From assembly GCA_021307315.1 (NCBI GenBank), contig JAJSPD010000173.1:1-34898 (forward strand): a stretch of 34,898 nt of DNA. Reading direction: 5' to 3'. Both the position numbers and the translations under genes were made by a program. A model generated the notes under the pieces. The model was given only the letters and a program-made list of their open reading frames with translations, searched no databases and was not told the DNA's origin. Source of the stretch: Bisporella sp. PMI_857 (taxonomy: Eukaryota; Ascomycota; Leotiomycetes; Helotiales; Helotiaceae). Below are positions 21,820 to 31,434 of the stretch, piece after piece (position 1 is the stretch's first letter; each line of letters starts with the position of its first letter).

Positions 21820-23281
21820 AATTCAGAAGCGACAGTGCGTGTTTTTCATAGGTTTAAAAGTGATTTGAGTACTGGAATAGTCTTATATCTAGCGATGGGA
21901 GGATGAAGTAACGTATAGAGAAATAGAATAGATATGCTCTCCACTGCTTTATACTGCGCAGGACACCAAGCCACCTGCACTTTCAAAGCTTATGTGTGAC
22001 TCATTTCGTAGTAATTCAATATCGATTGCTTTCGCCGATTAATAACAGATTTACATAGGAAGTGGATTATTACAAAGACAGCGGTTAATAGTTGTGACTC
22101 AACTAGCAAGGCCTTTTCGCTGCAGTCCGCTAGACTTGTTTAGGCTCTGCTTTGTTTTAAAGTATACTTGGCTCAAGATCCATTACTTTTTTAGGATAGG
22201 CTTTTTAAGTGAAAAGGCAGCCTTCCTAGCGTTGTGGCTTGCAAGCATGGTAATAAATTAAGTGATTCGAATTTGGGTGAGTAGGCAGACATAGTTTGGT
22301 TGCATTGCCTCTACTGTTATACGAGCAGTCTTCACCTTCTCGCTTCCCCTTGCTCTCTTCGCATTCACTTCACCCATCCGTGCCCAGTCGCGTTGAAAGG
22401 AATTGGTGATCAGTTTTGCCTTGCCATTCGGTGAGCGTATTATTCTTAGTAGTATATTGATCGTTGGGGACTGAGCGTTGTTCTAAGACCATGGCGTCGA
22501 GTATCACTATCGGCGGTACCATGCGTAATGCCAAAACGGTACAAATTGAGTTACCCACTTGTCGATCCGTGAATTCAGCCAAGCAGACACTTCCCAAGCA
22601 ATCCCTTCACTCCACAGTACGAGTTGAGTCAGTTATGCAGCTCCATGAATCTTGCCATTCCAGCCTTGTGGTATGTTCCAGCAGCTTCATGTAAGCAGTA
22701 GGAAGGGCGGCACTCATAATGCAGGCAGCGATAACAGAGCGCCGGTTCGTGCTCCAATGCATGAAGGGATATCATGACCTACTTCAACGCAGATGGCAGC
22801 AAGGAAGGAGGATGGCCAATACGGAGAGCGCGTTAGAGACGACCAAGCACCTTTCGGAAATTGGCATCGGTGTTGGTACCAGAAACGTACTAATGGAGGA
22901 GGTAGGTGACCAGCTGGGCAGGGATTAAACGGAGGTTGAGATTCCCGCATCGGAGATGCTATGTCAAAGAGCCGCAGCATGTAGCAATGAGAGATTTATG
23001 AATATCCTGGCAAATAGATTGCATCAGGGCTTTTCCGCAGAATTGTACTACGAAGAGAAATGGAGAGTCAACTGACATGGAGGTCAAAGAGGGTTCACGG
23101 AGCGGGAAAGTTGTCACGGAGCTGGGTTGGGATACGTGCTGACGCATGAGCCTCCACATCCCGACTTCTGCCTTGACTGGCACTCATGGCGGATCCTAGG
23201 GCAGTGTTCATGCGATTGCAGGAAAGTGCTTCCAGGGCGCTCTGACGCGCGAAAGTCACCTTGGCGATCCTTGGGAGAATG
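21820..23281. other. No identified gene
   Basis: About 1.4 kb. Open frames of 69-88 codons exist on both strands (for example 22464-22694 + and 22714-22980 -) but overlap each other and carry no recognisable motif. A GAATG at 23277-23281 is the left target duplication of the following LTR. Confidence 0.4.
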
Positions 23282-23825
23282 TGTAACAGATAGAGGGCAG
23301 CAGGAGGGATATCGATTCAGGAAGTTCACAAAGTATGCAATGAACGATTGATTGATCTCTGAAGTTTTCTACATACAGGAAGCAAGCTCTTCTTATATGC
23401 AAGAGGAGTGCGTAAGTCATGACGAATGATGACGACTCAGCCCTTAGGGGCCGCGTAAGGAGAGTAAGTGGCAAACTATAGTTCCTGATTCAACAAGGGA
23501 TTGCAATATAACAGATAGAAATACGTGGCTAGCGATGTAGTCGCAATAGTGATGAATTGATATTAGAAGTATGCTTGTAAGTCTAACATAAAAAGAAAAA
23601 CTCAAGCTTGCTTTGTTCAGAAAGCTCTAGCTGTTCCTTATATCTTTCACTGTGCTGTAGCTGTGAGCCTGTGGCTGTTGTAACTGTAAGCATGTGGCTG
23701 GCCATAGGCGGAGCGTACCACTTGCAGCCCTGAAAGTGCTACAGCTGAAAAGCCTTCGGCTGGATGTTAGGCTGTCACGATGGCCGTCTCTAACCGACCC
23801 TGGCTGTTACAGTCTGGCTGTTACA
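23282..23825 (+). repeat. Solo LTR, family A (544 bp), 5-bp TSD GAATG
   Basis: Ends are TGTAACAG...CTGTTACA, and GAATG occurs immediately on both sides (23277-23281 and 23826-23830). This is the expected pattern after recombination between the two LTRs of a retrotransposon. A related copy is at 25999-26341; shared blocks include AGGGCAGCAGGAGGGAT and AAGTATGCTTGTAAGTCTAA. This copy has an extra 191 bp (23311-23501) bounded by GGGAT on both sides, which the other lacks. Confidence 0.8.
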
Positions 23826-24228
23826 GAATGACGGCCTCCTCATGTATGGAAGAAGGCACCGTACCTGAGTTTGCCGGTACGAATGCTGCAAACAGATCAA
23901 TTTATTTCTCCAAGGCTTATCTGAACCAACATCCCCTTCGCCCAATTCATTAATTTTCTTCTCACAGACTTGCAAAACGAAAAACGAGAATTTGAAGCAT
24001 GATAGACTCTCGGACAAAGTCCGACATAACCTCAGCCGAGCGGAGGCTGAAAAAAGGCATATTCAGCATACGGATGCCCTTATTGACGAAGCCAATTCTA
24101 ATGAAACGGATCTTTCTTGTATAGCCAATATTCCGTCAATGGAAAATCAGAATTAAGTCCGTGCAACTCCCATTCCGCTCGGCCAAAATAAGCAGAACAC
24201 CAGCTCCACCAAATAATTGATTATTAAA
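23826..24228 (+). other. Short protein-like stretch, unidentified
   Basis: On the + strand, the frame through 23965-24152 (TKNENLKHDRLSDKV, then RHNLSRAEAEKRHIQ and ALIDEANSNETDLS) looks like a charged helical protein tail ending in a stop. It might be part of the adjacent pogo relic or of another decayed gene. I cannot assign it. Confidence 0.25.
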
Positions 24229-24486
24229 TAACTAGTTACCGGCAAAGCTCTTTCTCCATTGGTTATTTTTCAGGGGAAGTCAGTTCAGCAACAATGGTTT
24301 CCTTCGAATATCGATCAATATAAAGATTGGCAATTCACAGCTACCGAAAATGCTTGGATTCAGACTGTGCAGCAATAGAGTGGCTAGAAAAGGTATTCAT
24401 TCCTCAAACCAATACCCCCGAGCCTAGACTACTTCTTTTAGACGGCCATGGCAGTCATGAAACTACTGATTTTATGTAAGTTACAT
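24229..24486 (+). pseudogene. Pogo/Fot1-type (DDE_1) transposase fragment
   Basis: The reading frame gives TGKALSPLVIFQGKSVQQQW, then WQFTATENAW, a premature TAG, and after a shift AIEWLEKVFIPQT followed by LLLLDGHGSHETTDFM. The last block holds the second catalytic Asp of DDE_1 transposases. A GTAAGT near 24475 could be an intron donor, but no following exon is recognisable. It belongs to a different subfamily from the pogo copy at 16301. Only the centre of the catalytic domain survives. Confidence 0.72.
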
Positions 24487-24534
24487 ATCTGAAAGTGCCA
24501 AAGTGGCAGCAAATTCACTAACCAGATTATCACG

Positions 24535-25443
24535 CTATTGAACTGCTTCCAATAGCATGATTGATAATGGATTCCCCTTAGCAACCCTCAGGCTATGTGC
24601 TAGTCTTCGCTTCCACGCTAGATCTGCGCTAGGCAAGCCAGCTATAGCCATTTCAAGTGTTTTTAGCCCTGCCCGCTTAACCCATTGTGTCCCCCGAATC
24701 GTAGTTACAATAACCAAAGACAAGTGAGAGGTAACCCTTCTTCGACATAGCTCCTGGAGCTCTACTGACAATAGATTCGCGTTGGAAATTTTCATCATAT
24801 GTGAAGCTTTTATACAAAGCAACGAAATATCGTACGCAATACCTTTACAGGTTTTCTGATCGGAAAGTATCTGGCCGATTGGGTCTAAAACCCGGACAAG
24901 GCTTGCAATAGGCACCCCCGCCCCTTTTATTTCTTGACTGATTTTGAGGCTCTCGCCTGTAACTAACCCTTGGGATGGCAACGCAATCTCATTTTCTTCT
25001 TCTCTCAACTCCAGATGAAGGTAAGAAGAGAGAGCAAACCTGGTTGTTCCCGGATTGTATCCATTGTTAGGAGCCTGATAATATGCCGTAGCAGCGTCGT
25101 GGAGAGCATATATTCCTAAGCAGCGAATAGTGTGTGCCCTTGACTCGCTCCAGCTTAATTGTTCATCGAGGGATTCAGGGACGTTGTATAATGATAACTC
25201 ATCTGAAAGATAAGCGGCGGCATAGTTTTCCGAATATCTCCATACTTTAATAAATTGTTCTGCGCTTTTGATCCACTCACCCAAGTCGTATGCCGATATT
25301 CCAGACTCTAGTTGTGGGAATAAGGTATAAACGTCACTCAGCCCCATCGACCAATTGGAGCCACGTAATGCTATAACAGCTGTTCGGGATATCAGTTCTA
25401 GCTTCTCATTATCCATATCTATTCGTAGTTTGAATCGAGACAA
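24535..25443 (-). CDS. Hypothetical protein, 302 aa, mostly helical
   Basis: A single uninterrupted frame from the ATG at 25443 (MSRFKLRIDMDNEKLEL) to 24535. The sequence lacks low complexity, signal peptide or membrane segments, and alternates charged and hydrophobic residues as in an all-helical protein (for example GEWIKSAEQFIKVWRYSEN, LDPIGQILSDQKTCKGI). No catalytic or metal-binding motif is visible and I do not recognise the family. It ends abruptly next to the pogo relic, so its C-terminus may be lost. It is the longest unexplained open frame in the window and lies between transposon pieces, so it may be a cargo gene or part of an unknown element. Confidence 0.55.
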   Translation of the reverse strand: MSRFKLRIDMDNEKLELISRTAVIALRGSNWSMGLSDVYTLFPQLESGISAYDLGEWIKSAEQFIKVWRYSENYAAAYLSDELSLYNVPESLDEQLSWSESRAHTIRCLGIYALHDAATAYYQAPNNGYNPGTTRFALSSYLHLELREEENEIALPSQGLVTGESLKISQEIKGAGVPIASLVRVLDPIGQILSDQKTCKGIAYDISLLCIKASHMMKISNANLLSVELQELCRRRVTSHLSLVIVTTIRGTQWVKRAGLKTLEMAIAGLPSADLAWKRRLAHSLRVAKGNPLSIMLLEAVQ

Positions 25444-25998
25444 AAAAGATGTTGCAAAATGTTTAGAAGCGAAGCCTTAGGAGTATGAACGGAACAGGAT
25501 TAAGAGTGATGAGAATGAAGAATCGCGGATTTCTGTCCTTCTAAGTGAAATGCCGGTATGTCATCGTTACTGACTAGTCGTAGTACTAGGGCGTAGAGGT
25601 TCTTCCGTCTTGATCTCACTGGATAGGGCTAGCCTTAATCCTCATTGTCGAATCCTGATCTGCTATCACCTCATCGTCAGCACCCCGCCACAAGCGAGCC
25701 CCTGAATCGCAGGGTCATCATTGCCCTGGAGTTTAGCCAAGTATTTTTAGTGCCACAGCAAGTGGGTTATATTTGGCATCGCTATTCGGCTGTGCTGATC
25801 TACGTGTGGACAGTGTGAGAAATGATTTGATTACTTGATTACTGAGCCTAGTTATCAAAACCAAATCAACCTTATTTACTGGTAGTTAATCAAAATAAAA
25901 TAAAATAAAATCAGAGTAATCATTGATTACTTTGATTACTTCGATTACTGACTAATTAGGGAAGCGGTCAGCTGAACAAGAAAGCGATGACAGATTTT
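25444..25998. other. Intergenic, AT-rich, with repeated GATTACTT motif
   Basis: No gene is visible. Between 25827 and 25962 the motif GATTACTT or its close variants recurs about six times around a (AAAAT)n tract. Upstream of the 302-aa frame I see no clear core promoter element. Confidence 0.45.
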
Positions 25999-26341
25999 TG
26001 TAACAGTGAGAGGGCAGCAGGAGGGATTGCAATATAACAGGTGAGAACACGTAACAAGCGCTGTAGTTGTAACAGTGATGGATTGATATCAGAAGTATGC
26101 TTGTAAGTCTAACAGGAGAGAAAAGAACTCAAGCTTGCTCTTCTCCAAAGAGCTCTAGCTGTTCCTTATATCCTCTAGCGAGGTTTGGCAGTGCTGTATG
26201 CCGACTTCTGTAGGGAAGCCTGTAGCCGACCTAAACCGACCTATGCTGCTGTAAACCATTTCTAACCGATGGTTTAGTGTAAACCTTCCTTAAACCGATT
26301 GTGGCCTGTAAACCATCCCTAACCGACTCTGGCTGTTACAA
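25999..26341 (+). repeat. LTR copy, family A (343 bp)
   Basis: The same family as 23282-23825, starting TGTAACAG and ending CTGGCTGTTACA. It lacks the 191-bp internal block. Flanks are ATTTT on the left and TTTTG on the right (ATTTT if the final A is shared), so the target duplication is plausible but not exact. Confidence 0.65.
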
Positions 26342-26526
26342 TTTTGCTGGGGCATAATTTTTGAAAGTTCTACAACTGTCACAACAGCCACGTAACAAGC
26401 TTGCCAGGCATAACTGGCACGCGCTGCACGTGCTAAGCCTTTTCGGGGAGCTTTCTATATATATAGTTCCTTTTTTGTCGAGTGTTTTTTTTTTTCTTAG
26501 CTTTAGATTTTTGTATCGCACTATTT

Positions 26527-26670
26527 GTAACAACTCAAGGCGAACAGGGATCTCGATCCATAGATCTCAGGGCGAAGGACTCAAAGGTATGAATGACTAT
26601 CAATTGTTATAACGAAGAGAACAAGCTACAGATAGAAGAAGGGAAGGAAAGCAGCGCTTTATATACGGAA
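26527..26670 (-). repeat. LTR fragment, family B (reverse orientation)
   Basis: In reverse complement this matches the right half of the solo LTR at 30631-30884; shared blocks include CTGTTC...TTGAGTTGTTACA, TTGTTCTCTTAGTTATA-like and TTTCCTTCCCTTCTTCTGTCT-like segments. The left half of that LTR is missing, so the copy is truncated near 26670. Confidence 0.65.
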
Positions 26671-27199
26671 GGTTGCCATTAATTCAAGAGACCAACAGGG
26701 GTTATTCTGCCACTTTACTAGTCTATTTACAGCAATTATCCAATGCCGCCTTAATATGGCGTTTGAGCTCCCTTTCTTGCCAGGACTTTATGGATGCTCT
26801 GAGGCATAGAATCAATAAACTTATTAAAATCCTCAACAGTAATCTCATTGTTCCATATGTCCACCAATGCTTTCTTCAACTCTGTGAAGGTCCAGCTACC
26901 GTGAGGGTTCCTGTTCCTTAGCCTCTGTTTTAAGACCCTCCATACGTTTTCAATAGGGTTTAAATCTGGAAAGCAAGGAGGCCAGTCAAGTAGAGTGTGG
27001 GTGCACTCTATTCTAGCAGCATTGCAGAGACCTCCATTCCTCTGTGTGTCTTTAAGGCCATGCACTTTACTGTCATCTTCCACGGAATAGAACCCTTGAG
27101 AGTGCCTCTCTGCAAATATCTCCCCTAAAGGACCTCGCAGGTGGAAGCTAAAAGCAGCGGCAGAACTGCTCACCGCCTTGGTCTTGAATTATGGCAACC
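26671..27199 (-). mobile_element. Tc1/mariner remnant bounded by short inverted repeats
   Basis: GGTTGCCATTAATTCAAGAG at 26671-26690 is matched in inverted orientation at 27178-27199 with small gaps (GGTTGCCATAATTCAAGACC). The DDE_3 transposase fragment lies between them. The repeats abut the fragment closely and no TA duplication is clear, so whether they are true termini is uncertain. Confidence 0.4.
26751..27173 (-). pseudogene. Tc1/mariner-type (DDE_3) transposase C-terminal fragment
   Basis: The minus-strand frame carries the Tc1 hallmark LDWPPCFPDLNPIENVWRVL followed by LKQRLRNR and a tail ending RKGAQTPY; the Glu in NPIENVW is the third catalytic acid. The stretch VEDDSKVHG corresponds to the block that holds the second catalytic Asp (normally MEDNAPxH-like). 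The first Asp and the N-terminal DNA-binding domain are absent, and the upstream frame reaches a stop within 30 bases of 27173. The frame begins with GTG, not ATG. It is a truncated, inactive copy. Confidence 0.82.
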
Positions 27200-27282
27200 C
27201 CTGGCCAGTCTAAGCGAGGCTCTAAGCGAGCTAGGGCCAAGGCCGTAACAGTGCACGGACAAATTTGAGGACTTCTGACAGA

Positions 27283-27531
27283 ACGCGACGCGCTCGTCTA
27301 ACCCAATTCAACCTGAGCACAGACGCATACCAACCCAATTGCGTAGAAGCTCAGATAATTTTCGCGTCTTCTACCAGAAGACGAGTGGCCATAGCTCTTG
27401 AGGAGAGACCCTACTCGCGCCTGCGCTCTTCCAACGCGTCTTTTATTGTTGACGTCGAAAGTCTTCAATATTGCAGTCAACATTGGCGATACCGTCTTTC
27501 ATCAACGTCACATCTCTACCATCGGGACGCG
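27283..27531 (+). promoter_or_regulatory. Cluster of ACGCG (MCB) cores upstream of APSES gene
   Basis: ACGCG cores occur at 27283-27287, 27288-27292, 27363-27367 (minus strand), 27434-27439 (the full palindrome ACGCGT) and 27527-27531. ACGCGT is the Mlu I cell-cycle box bound by MBF, whose DNA-binding subunit is an APSES protein of the type encoded downstream. Five sites in 250 bp is more than expected by chance (about half a site). Autoregulation is an inference. Confidence 0.5.
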
Positions 27532-27725
27532 ATACCGACGTGACTCTCGAGCGCTGCTCCCCCAAGAACCTCTTTGGCCTTGACGACATTCGCATCTACG
27601 CCGTAACCTCTTTGTACTCTCGGCAGAATCAGCTGAGCCCTGATTATTCCTTTTGTGTCGTCCACGGCACATACAACGACGGGCTTCCATACCCGACCTA
27701 ACATAACTCACATATTTCGTTCAGA

Positions 27726-29696
27726 ATGGGCGAGGGGTTGCATGGGAGGGCTGTGATGCAATCTGGTTCTCTGCAAATATACTCTGTAGCACCTCCCACC
27801 TGTCAAATTGCACTCCCGCTGACCAAATTAGGCAGTATATTCAGGTATCGATGTCTATGAAATGGAGGTCAATGGGATTGCGGTAATGCGTCGGCGAAAC
27901 GATAGCTGGTTAAATGCAACCCAGATCCTAAAGGTGGCTGGTATAGAGAAACTAAAACGGACAAAGATTCTAGAGAAGGAGATCTTTATTGGAGAACATG
28001 AAAAGGTGCAGGGCGGCTATGGAAATATCAGGGAACCTGGATCAAGTTTGAAAGGGGACTGGAGTTCTGTAGGCAGTACGGGGTAGAGGAGTTGCTCAGA
28101 CCTCTCCTGTCATATGATATGGGCCAAAATGGTGCAATTGCAGGTAGAGGTGGTATTGATACACCTACAAAAGAGCAAGCAATGGAGGCACGTCGGAAGA
28201 GATTATGTACCGCGGGAGCTGAGAATTGGACAAGTGGACAGCCAGGCACATTCGAAAATATCTCCAGCACAGCATCCCATCCAGTCGCAGCTATCAGCGA
28301 GGTGCGGGTTGACTCACCTGCACCGTCCATACGCAACGGCACCTCAACGTATCCTGCCAACCTTGGTAGAGAATCATCGCAGCAGCACACTGATAGTCAA
28401 GACTCTGCATTTCGAGGAGGACCCCGAGAGAGTATCCACAGCTTTGCAACAGAAAGCAGCTTTAGCATGAAAGAACCAGACTCTGCGTATGTAACGCGGT
28501 CTGGGCCTCAATATTCTCACATGGGCAGCAGCCTTGAGCCGCAACGAAAACGAATGCGACCATCACCAAGTGTGACCGGTTTCCAACAACCAGCGAATGA
28601 GGCTCCTCTACGAAAAACACGGGGAAAGCAAACGCGATCAACTGGGATTCATGAAGTGGGATCCCGAGGAGATGGACGCTCAAGTCGACACACGACACAC
28701 TCGGTGTCGCTTCCACGCAAAATCGATCACCAAGATAGGTCTAGAACTCCTGATGTAGAAGCACGCGACCCATATATCAACGAGGCGGTGGCGTTCCTAG
28801 ACGGTGGGGGGGCCGGCCAATCCCCTAATTCCGGGAGCATAGTGTCAAAGGGTCCAGCGCAGGAAAGGGAAGTCCAACCAGGAGACCAAGTCTCTATAGG
28901 GTTATCCCCTGTCCTTAGGTCGACCAATCATCACCAGAACCAATCCCATGAAGCAGAAGCGGGCGACGGGCCAGCGGCCTCGCACAGTACAAATATCTGT
29001 GTGGACGATAGGGTATGCGAGGTCGTTGCGGACGCAGCCTCGGATAGCGAGGACTGGTTTGAGTCATCGCTCAAAGCCACTGCTCTACTAGGGGACAGAG
29101 TCGCTTTAACAGGTCCAGCCCCTCGTCCAGCGACGACAACTCATGTCCAGGCCCAAACCCATGGAGCGGGAGATGCGTCTAACGAGGACGAGGCCTCACA
29201 CCTTTTAAATATTCCTGAGAGTGAAACTGGGTGCAGAATCACTGCGGAGGTAGCCTTAGATAGTGTACGTCGGTCTCAGTCTGCGATCACAAGCATTCAG
29301 CTTTCCATTGCTCATTTCCAAGAGCCATTAAACGCATTACAACAGGAACTAAAGCATATACAACAGGAACTCGTGCAGCGTCGCAGCGAGAATGAGGCTT
29401 TGCGCAGAGATAAAGCGGGATTGTTTGCAAGGATAGGGACTCTGGAGGCAGAGCAGAATGCCATGTCGGCGAGGAACCAATTTCTTGAAAAGCAAAATGG
29501 CGATGTGGAGGCAAGACAGATACAGTTCTCCCTGCAAAACCAAGAGCTTTCTAGTGAGAACGAAAGGCTAAAGGCGAAAAGCGGCAAGCTTGACCGAAAA
29601 CTCCGCTCCATCAGGAGGTTGACTGCGGAAATTCCACTGGTAGAAACGAATAGTCCGGCTACTGAAGACGAAAGTGATGTTAATTTGGTTGATTGA
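27726..29696 (+). pseudogene. Mbp1/Res-like APSES (KilA-N) protein with one-base frameshift
   Basis: Exon 1 is 27726-27785 (20 aa), followed by an intron (27786-27831, GTAGCA donor, CTGAC branch, TTAG acceptor) and a long exon. The KilA-N/APSES domain starts [18 protein letters not shown] and continues [51 protein letters not shown], a near-canonical MBF/SBF DNA-binding domain. At 28021-28026 one base is missing in the codon after GGYG, shifting the frame; everything before and after fits the family. This could be a real null mutation or a sequencing error. The remainder (to 29696) is a 370-residue Ser-rich disordered linker and a coiled coil of about 120 residues (29260-29640). The ankyrin repeats usual in Mbp1/Swi4/Swi6 are absent. 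Intact length would be about 640 aa. Confidence 0.8.
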
Positions 29697-29766
29697 CTAA
29701 GAGATGGGGAATTCACGATCTGTAGTATTGTGCCCATCAATACGAGAATTTCATAAATTGGACTAA

Positions 29767-29794
29767 TCTAATTGGTCAAATTTGACCAATTAGA
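29767..29794. repeat. 28-bp perfect palindrome 3' of the APSES gene
   Basis: The sequence reads identically on both strands, centred on CAAATTTG, with arms built from TCTAATTGG. It sits 70 bp past the APSES stop in a stretch repeating AATTAGAC/CTAATT motifs to about 29860. It could fold as a 3'-end hairpin or be a relic of transposon termini. Confidence 0.6.
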
Positions 29795-29894
29795 CGAATT
29801 TTCGATGGATTAGATAATTTCTCAATTAGACTAACTATTCCATCAATTTGGCCATCCAGTTCATACTATCCCTCGTATTGCCTTGGGTGCCTAC

Positions 29895-30145
29895 AGCGTC
29901 CTTGCTATCACTGTCAATCAAACAGTAGGCGCCAGCGACCCTTGCTATTGCTGTCAATCAAACAGTGGGCGCCGGCGACTCTCAATGCCGGCAACCCCAC
30001 TGCTAGCACCTCTCACCGCCGGTCAGCGCCGGCGACCATTACTACCGCGCCACCAGCCCCTACTATTGCTGTTAATCAAACAGTGAGGGCTGCTGGCGAC
30101 TCTCGCTGCTGGCGACCCTTGCTGTTGCTATCAATTATATAGTAG
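29895..30145 (+). repeat. GC-rich minisatellite, degenerate
   Basis: Three clear copies of a unit with TGCTGTCAATCAAACAGT followed by GGCGCCGGCGAC or a variant lie at about 29905, 29945 and 30065, with partial copies between and after them. Open frames through it simply follow the repeat. Confidence 0.6.
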
Positions 30146-30270
30146 GCTTCATAGCCCTTATTACTGCTATCATCACTTCTAATCATTCATCTTATTATGG
30201 ATGTTAATGACCCTGCCTCATCTCCTTATGGAGCTCAATTTCTGCCCTTACTCCATCCTATTAGCAGTGA

Positions 30271-30278
30271 GCCTAAAG
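30271..30278 (+). repeat. Left 8-bp TSD of hAT MITE
   Basis: GCCTAAAG, repeated exactly at 31141-31148. Confidence 0.92.
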
Positions 30279-31140
30279 CAGGGCCTAAAATGGGTGGGTC
30301 AAAAACAGGTGACCCGACCCATATCACCTGACCTTTCAGGCCTGGGTCACTACCTCAAAAAACCGGGTCAGGTCTGGGTCAAGGCTCCGAAAGCCCGGGT
30401 CAACCCGGATTATGGTAAGGATATGCTGAGCATAAGGCTTCCTATTGGTCGAGTCGAGCTTTGGGCGAATTTTTGTAGGCCAAACTCCGGAAATTATTGA
30501 TCGTAGATCTCAACGCTATGACCATTTCCCCGCATTTTCACCGTCTTTTTGAAGAATTAGAACTTTGATCTTAAATATTATTTATATGGATAACCGTGCT
30601 TCTCTTCAAGAGGATATAATAGAAGCAGGGTGTCACGGCCCTGACTTCTTAGACGGAGCTCAGCGCCGGACACCCTGGAGCTCGGACGGAACTCAGCACC
30701 GGACATCCTAAAGCTCGCTTATACTGGCCTCCGGCCAGCTTCCTGTATATAGAGCGCTGCTTTCCTTCCCTTCTTCTGTCTGTAACTTGTTCTCTTAGTT
30801 ATAGCGATTGATAGCTGTTCACACCTTTGAGTCCTTCCACCTGGATCTACGGATCGAGATCCCTGTTCAGCTTGAGTTGTTACACAGGGGAGTGTATTAG
30901 AAGCTGGGTAAAAGGAGGTCTTGTTTAATGTATTTTACTTCTTTCAATATGAAGCTGAAGTGAGGCTCAACCCCTATTTTTAGAATTTTTTACTCTATTT
31001 TTAGTTATATATATATGACCCGGGTCTGACCCGGGTCTTATTATTAAATACTGGGTCAGGTCAGGGTCACTACCTTAAAATCCCGGGTCGGGTCTGGGTC
31101 AACCCCTTGACCTGACCTGACCCACCCATTTTAGGCCCTG
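30279..31140. mobile_element. Non-autonomous hAT element (862 bp) with nested solo LTR
   Basis: The terminal inverted repeats begin CAGGGCCTAAAATGGGTGGG on each side and match perfectly for 23 bases. They are followed by subterminal arrays of GGGTC/GACCCGGGTC words, and flanked by perfect 8-bp duplications. There is no coding capacity. Without the nested LTR (30631-30884 plus one duplication) the element would be about 603 bp, a MITE. Termini differ from those of the hAT derivative at 11112, so it is a second hAT family. Confidence 0.93.
30631..30884 (+). repeat. Solo LTR, family B (254 bp), 5-bp TSD CAGGG
   Basis: Ends are TGTCACGG...GTTGTTACA with CAGGG on both sides (30626-30630, 30885-30889). 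It lies inside the hAT element, so the retroelement arrived later. It contains CTGTATATAGAGCG as a promoter-like box. A truncated inverted relative is at 26527-26670. Confidence 0.9.
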
Positions 31141-31148
31141 GCCTAAAG

Positions 31149-31434
31149 GTATTGACCCATTTCCAGCTCAAATCGCCCTTGATTATGAAGATTACCTTGA
31201 AGCCAGCAATAATCGAAGCAGTGTAGCCAGTAGTGTGTACGCCGTAATTACTGCAGTAATTTGATGCCTTATTACCACTGCAGTACAGATTCCTCCCACA
31301 AATACGCACTGAATAGTACTGCAGTAATATACCTCCTTTGTCATACGCACGGCGTAATACGGCGTAATACGGCATCTAGAGTATAATTACACGTGACTCA
31401 TATATCCTTTTGCTCCTCCTCTACCTTCCAACTC
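31149..31434. other. Spacer with CTGCAGTA-type repeats
   Basis: Between the hAT element and the hAT transposase gene. ACTGCAGTA or close variants recur three times (31250-31335), as does ACGGCGTAATACGGC (31345-31375). Such subterminal repeats often bind hAT transposases, so one end of the autonomous element may lie here, but I could not pair it with a matching terminus on the other side of the gene. Confidence 0.4.

Noticed and set aside
25827..25962. Repeated GATTACTT words as possible transposon inverted repeats
   Set aside because: Most copies point the same way and no matching inverted end or target duplication was found.
27265..27711. Overlapping open frames of 60-92 codons on both strands upstream of the APSES gene
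   Set aside because: They overlap each other, show no motif, and lie in the likely promoter of the APSES gene.
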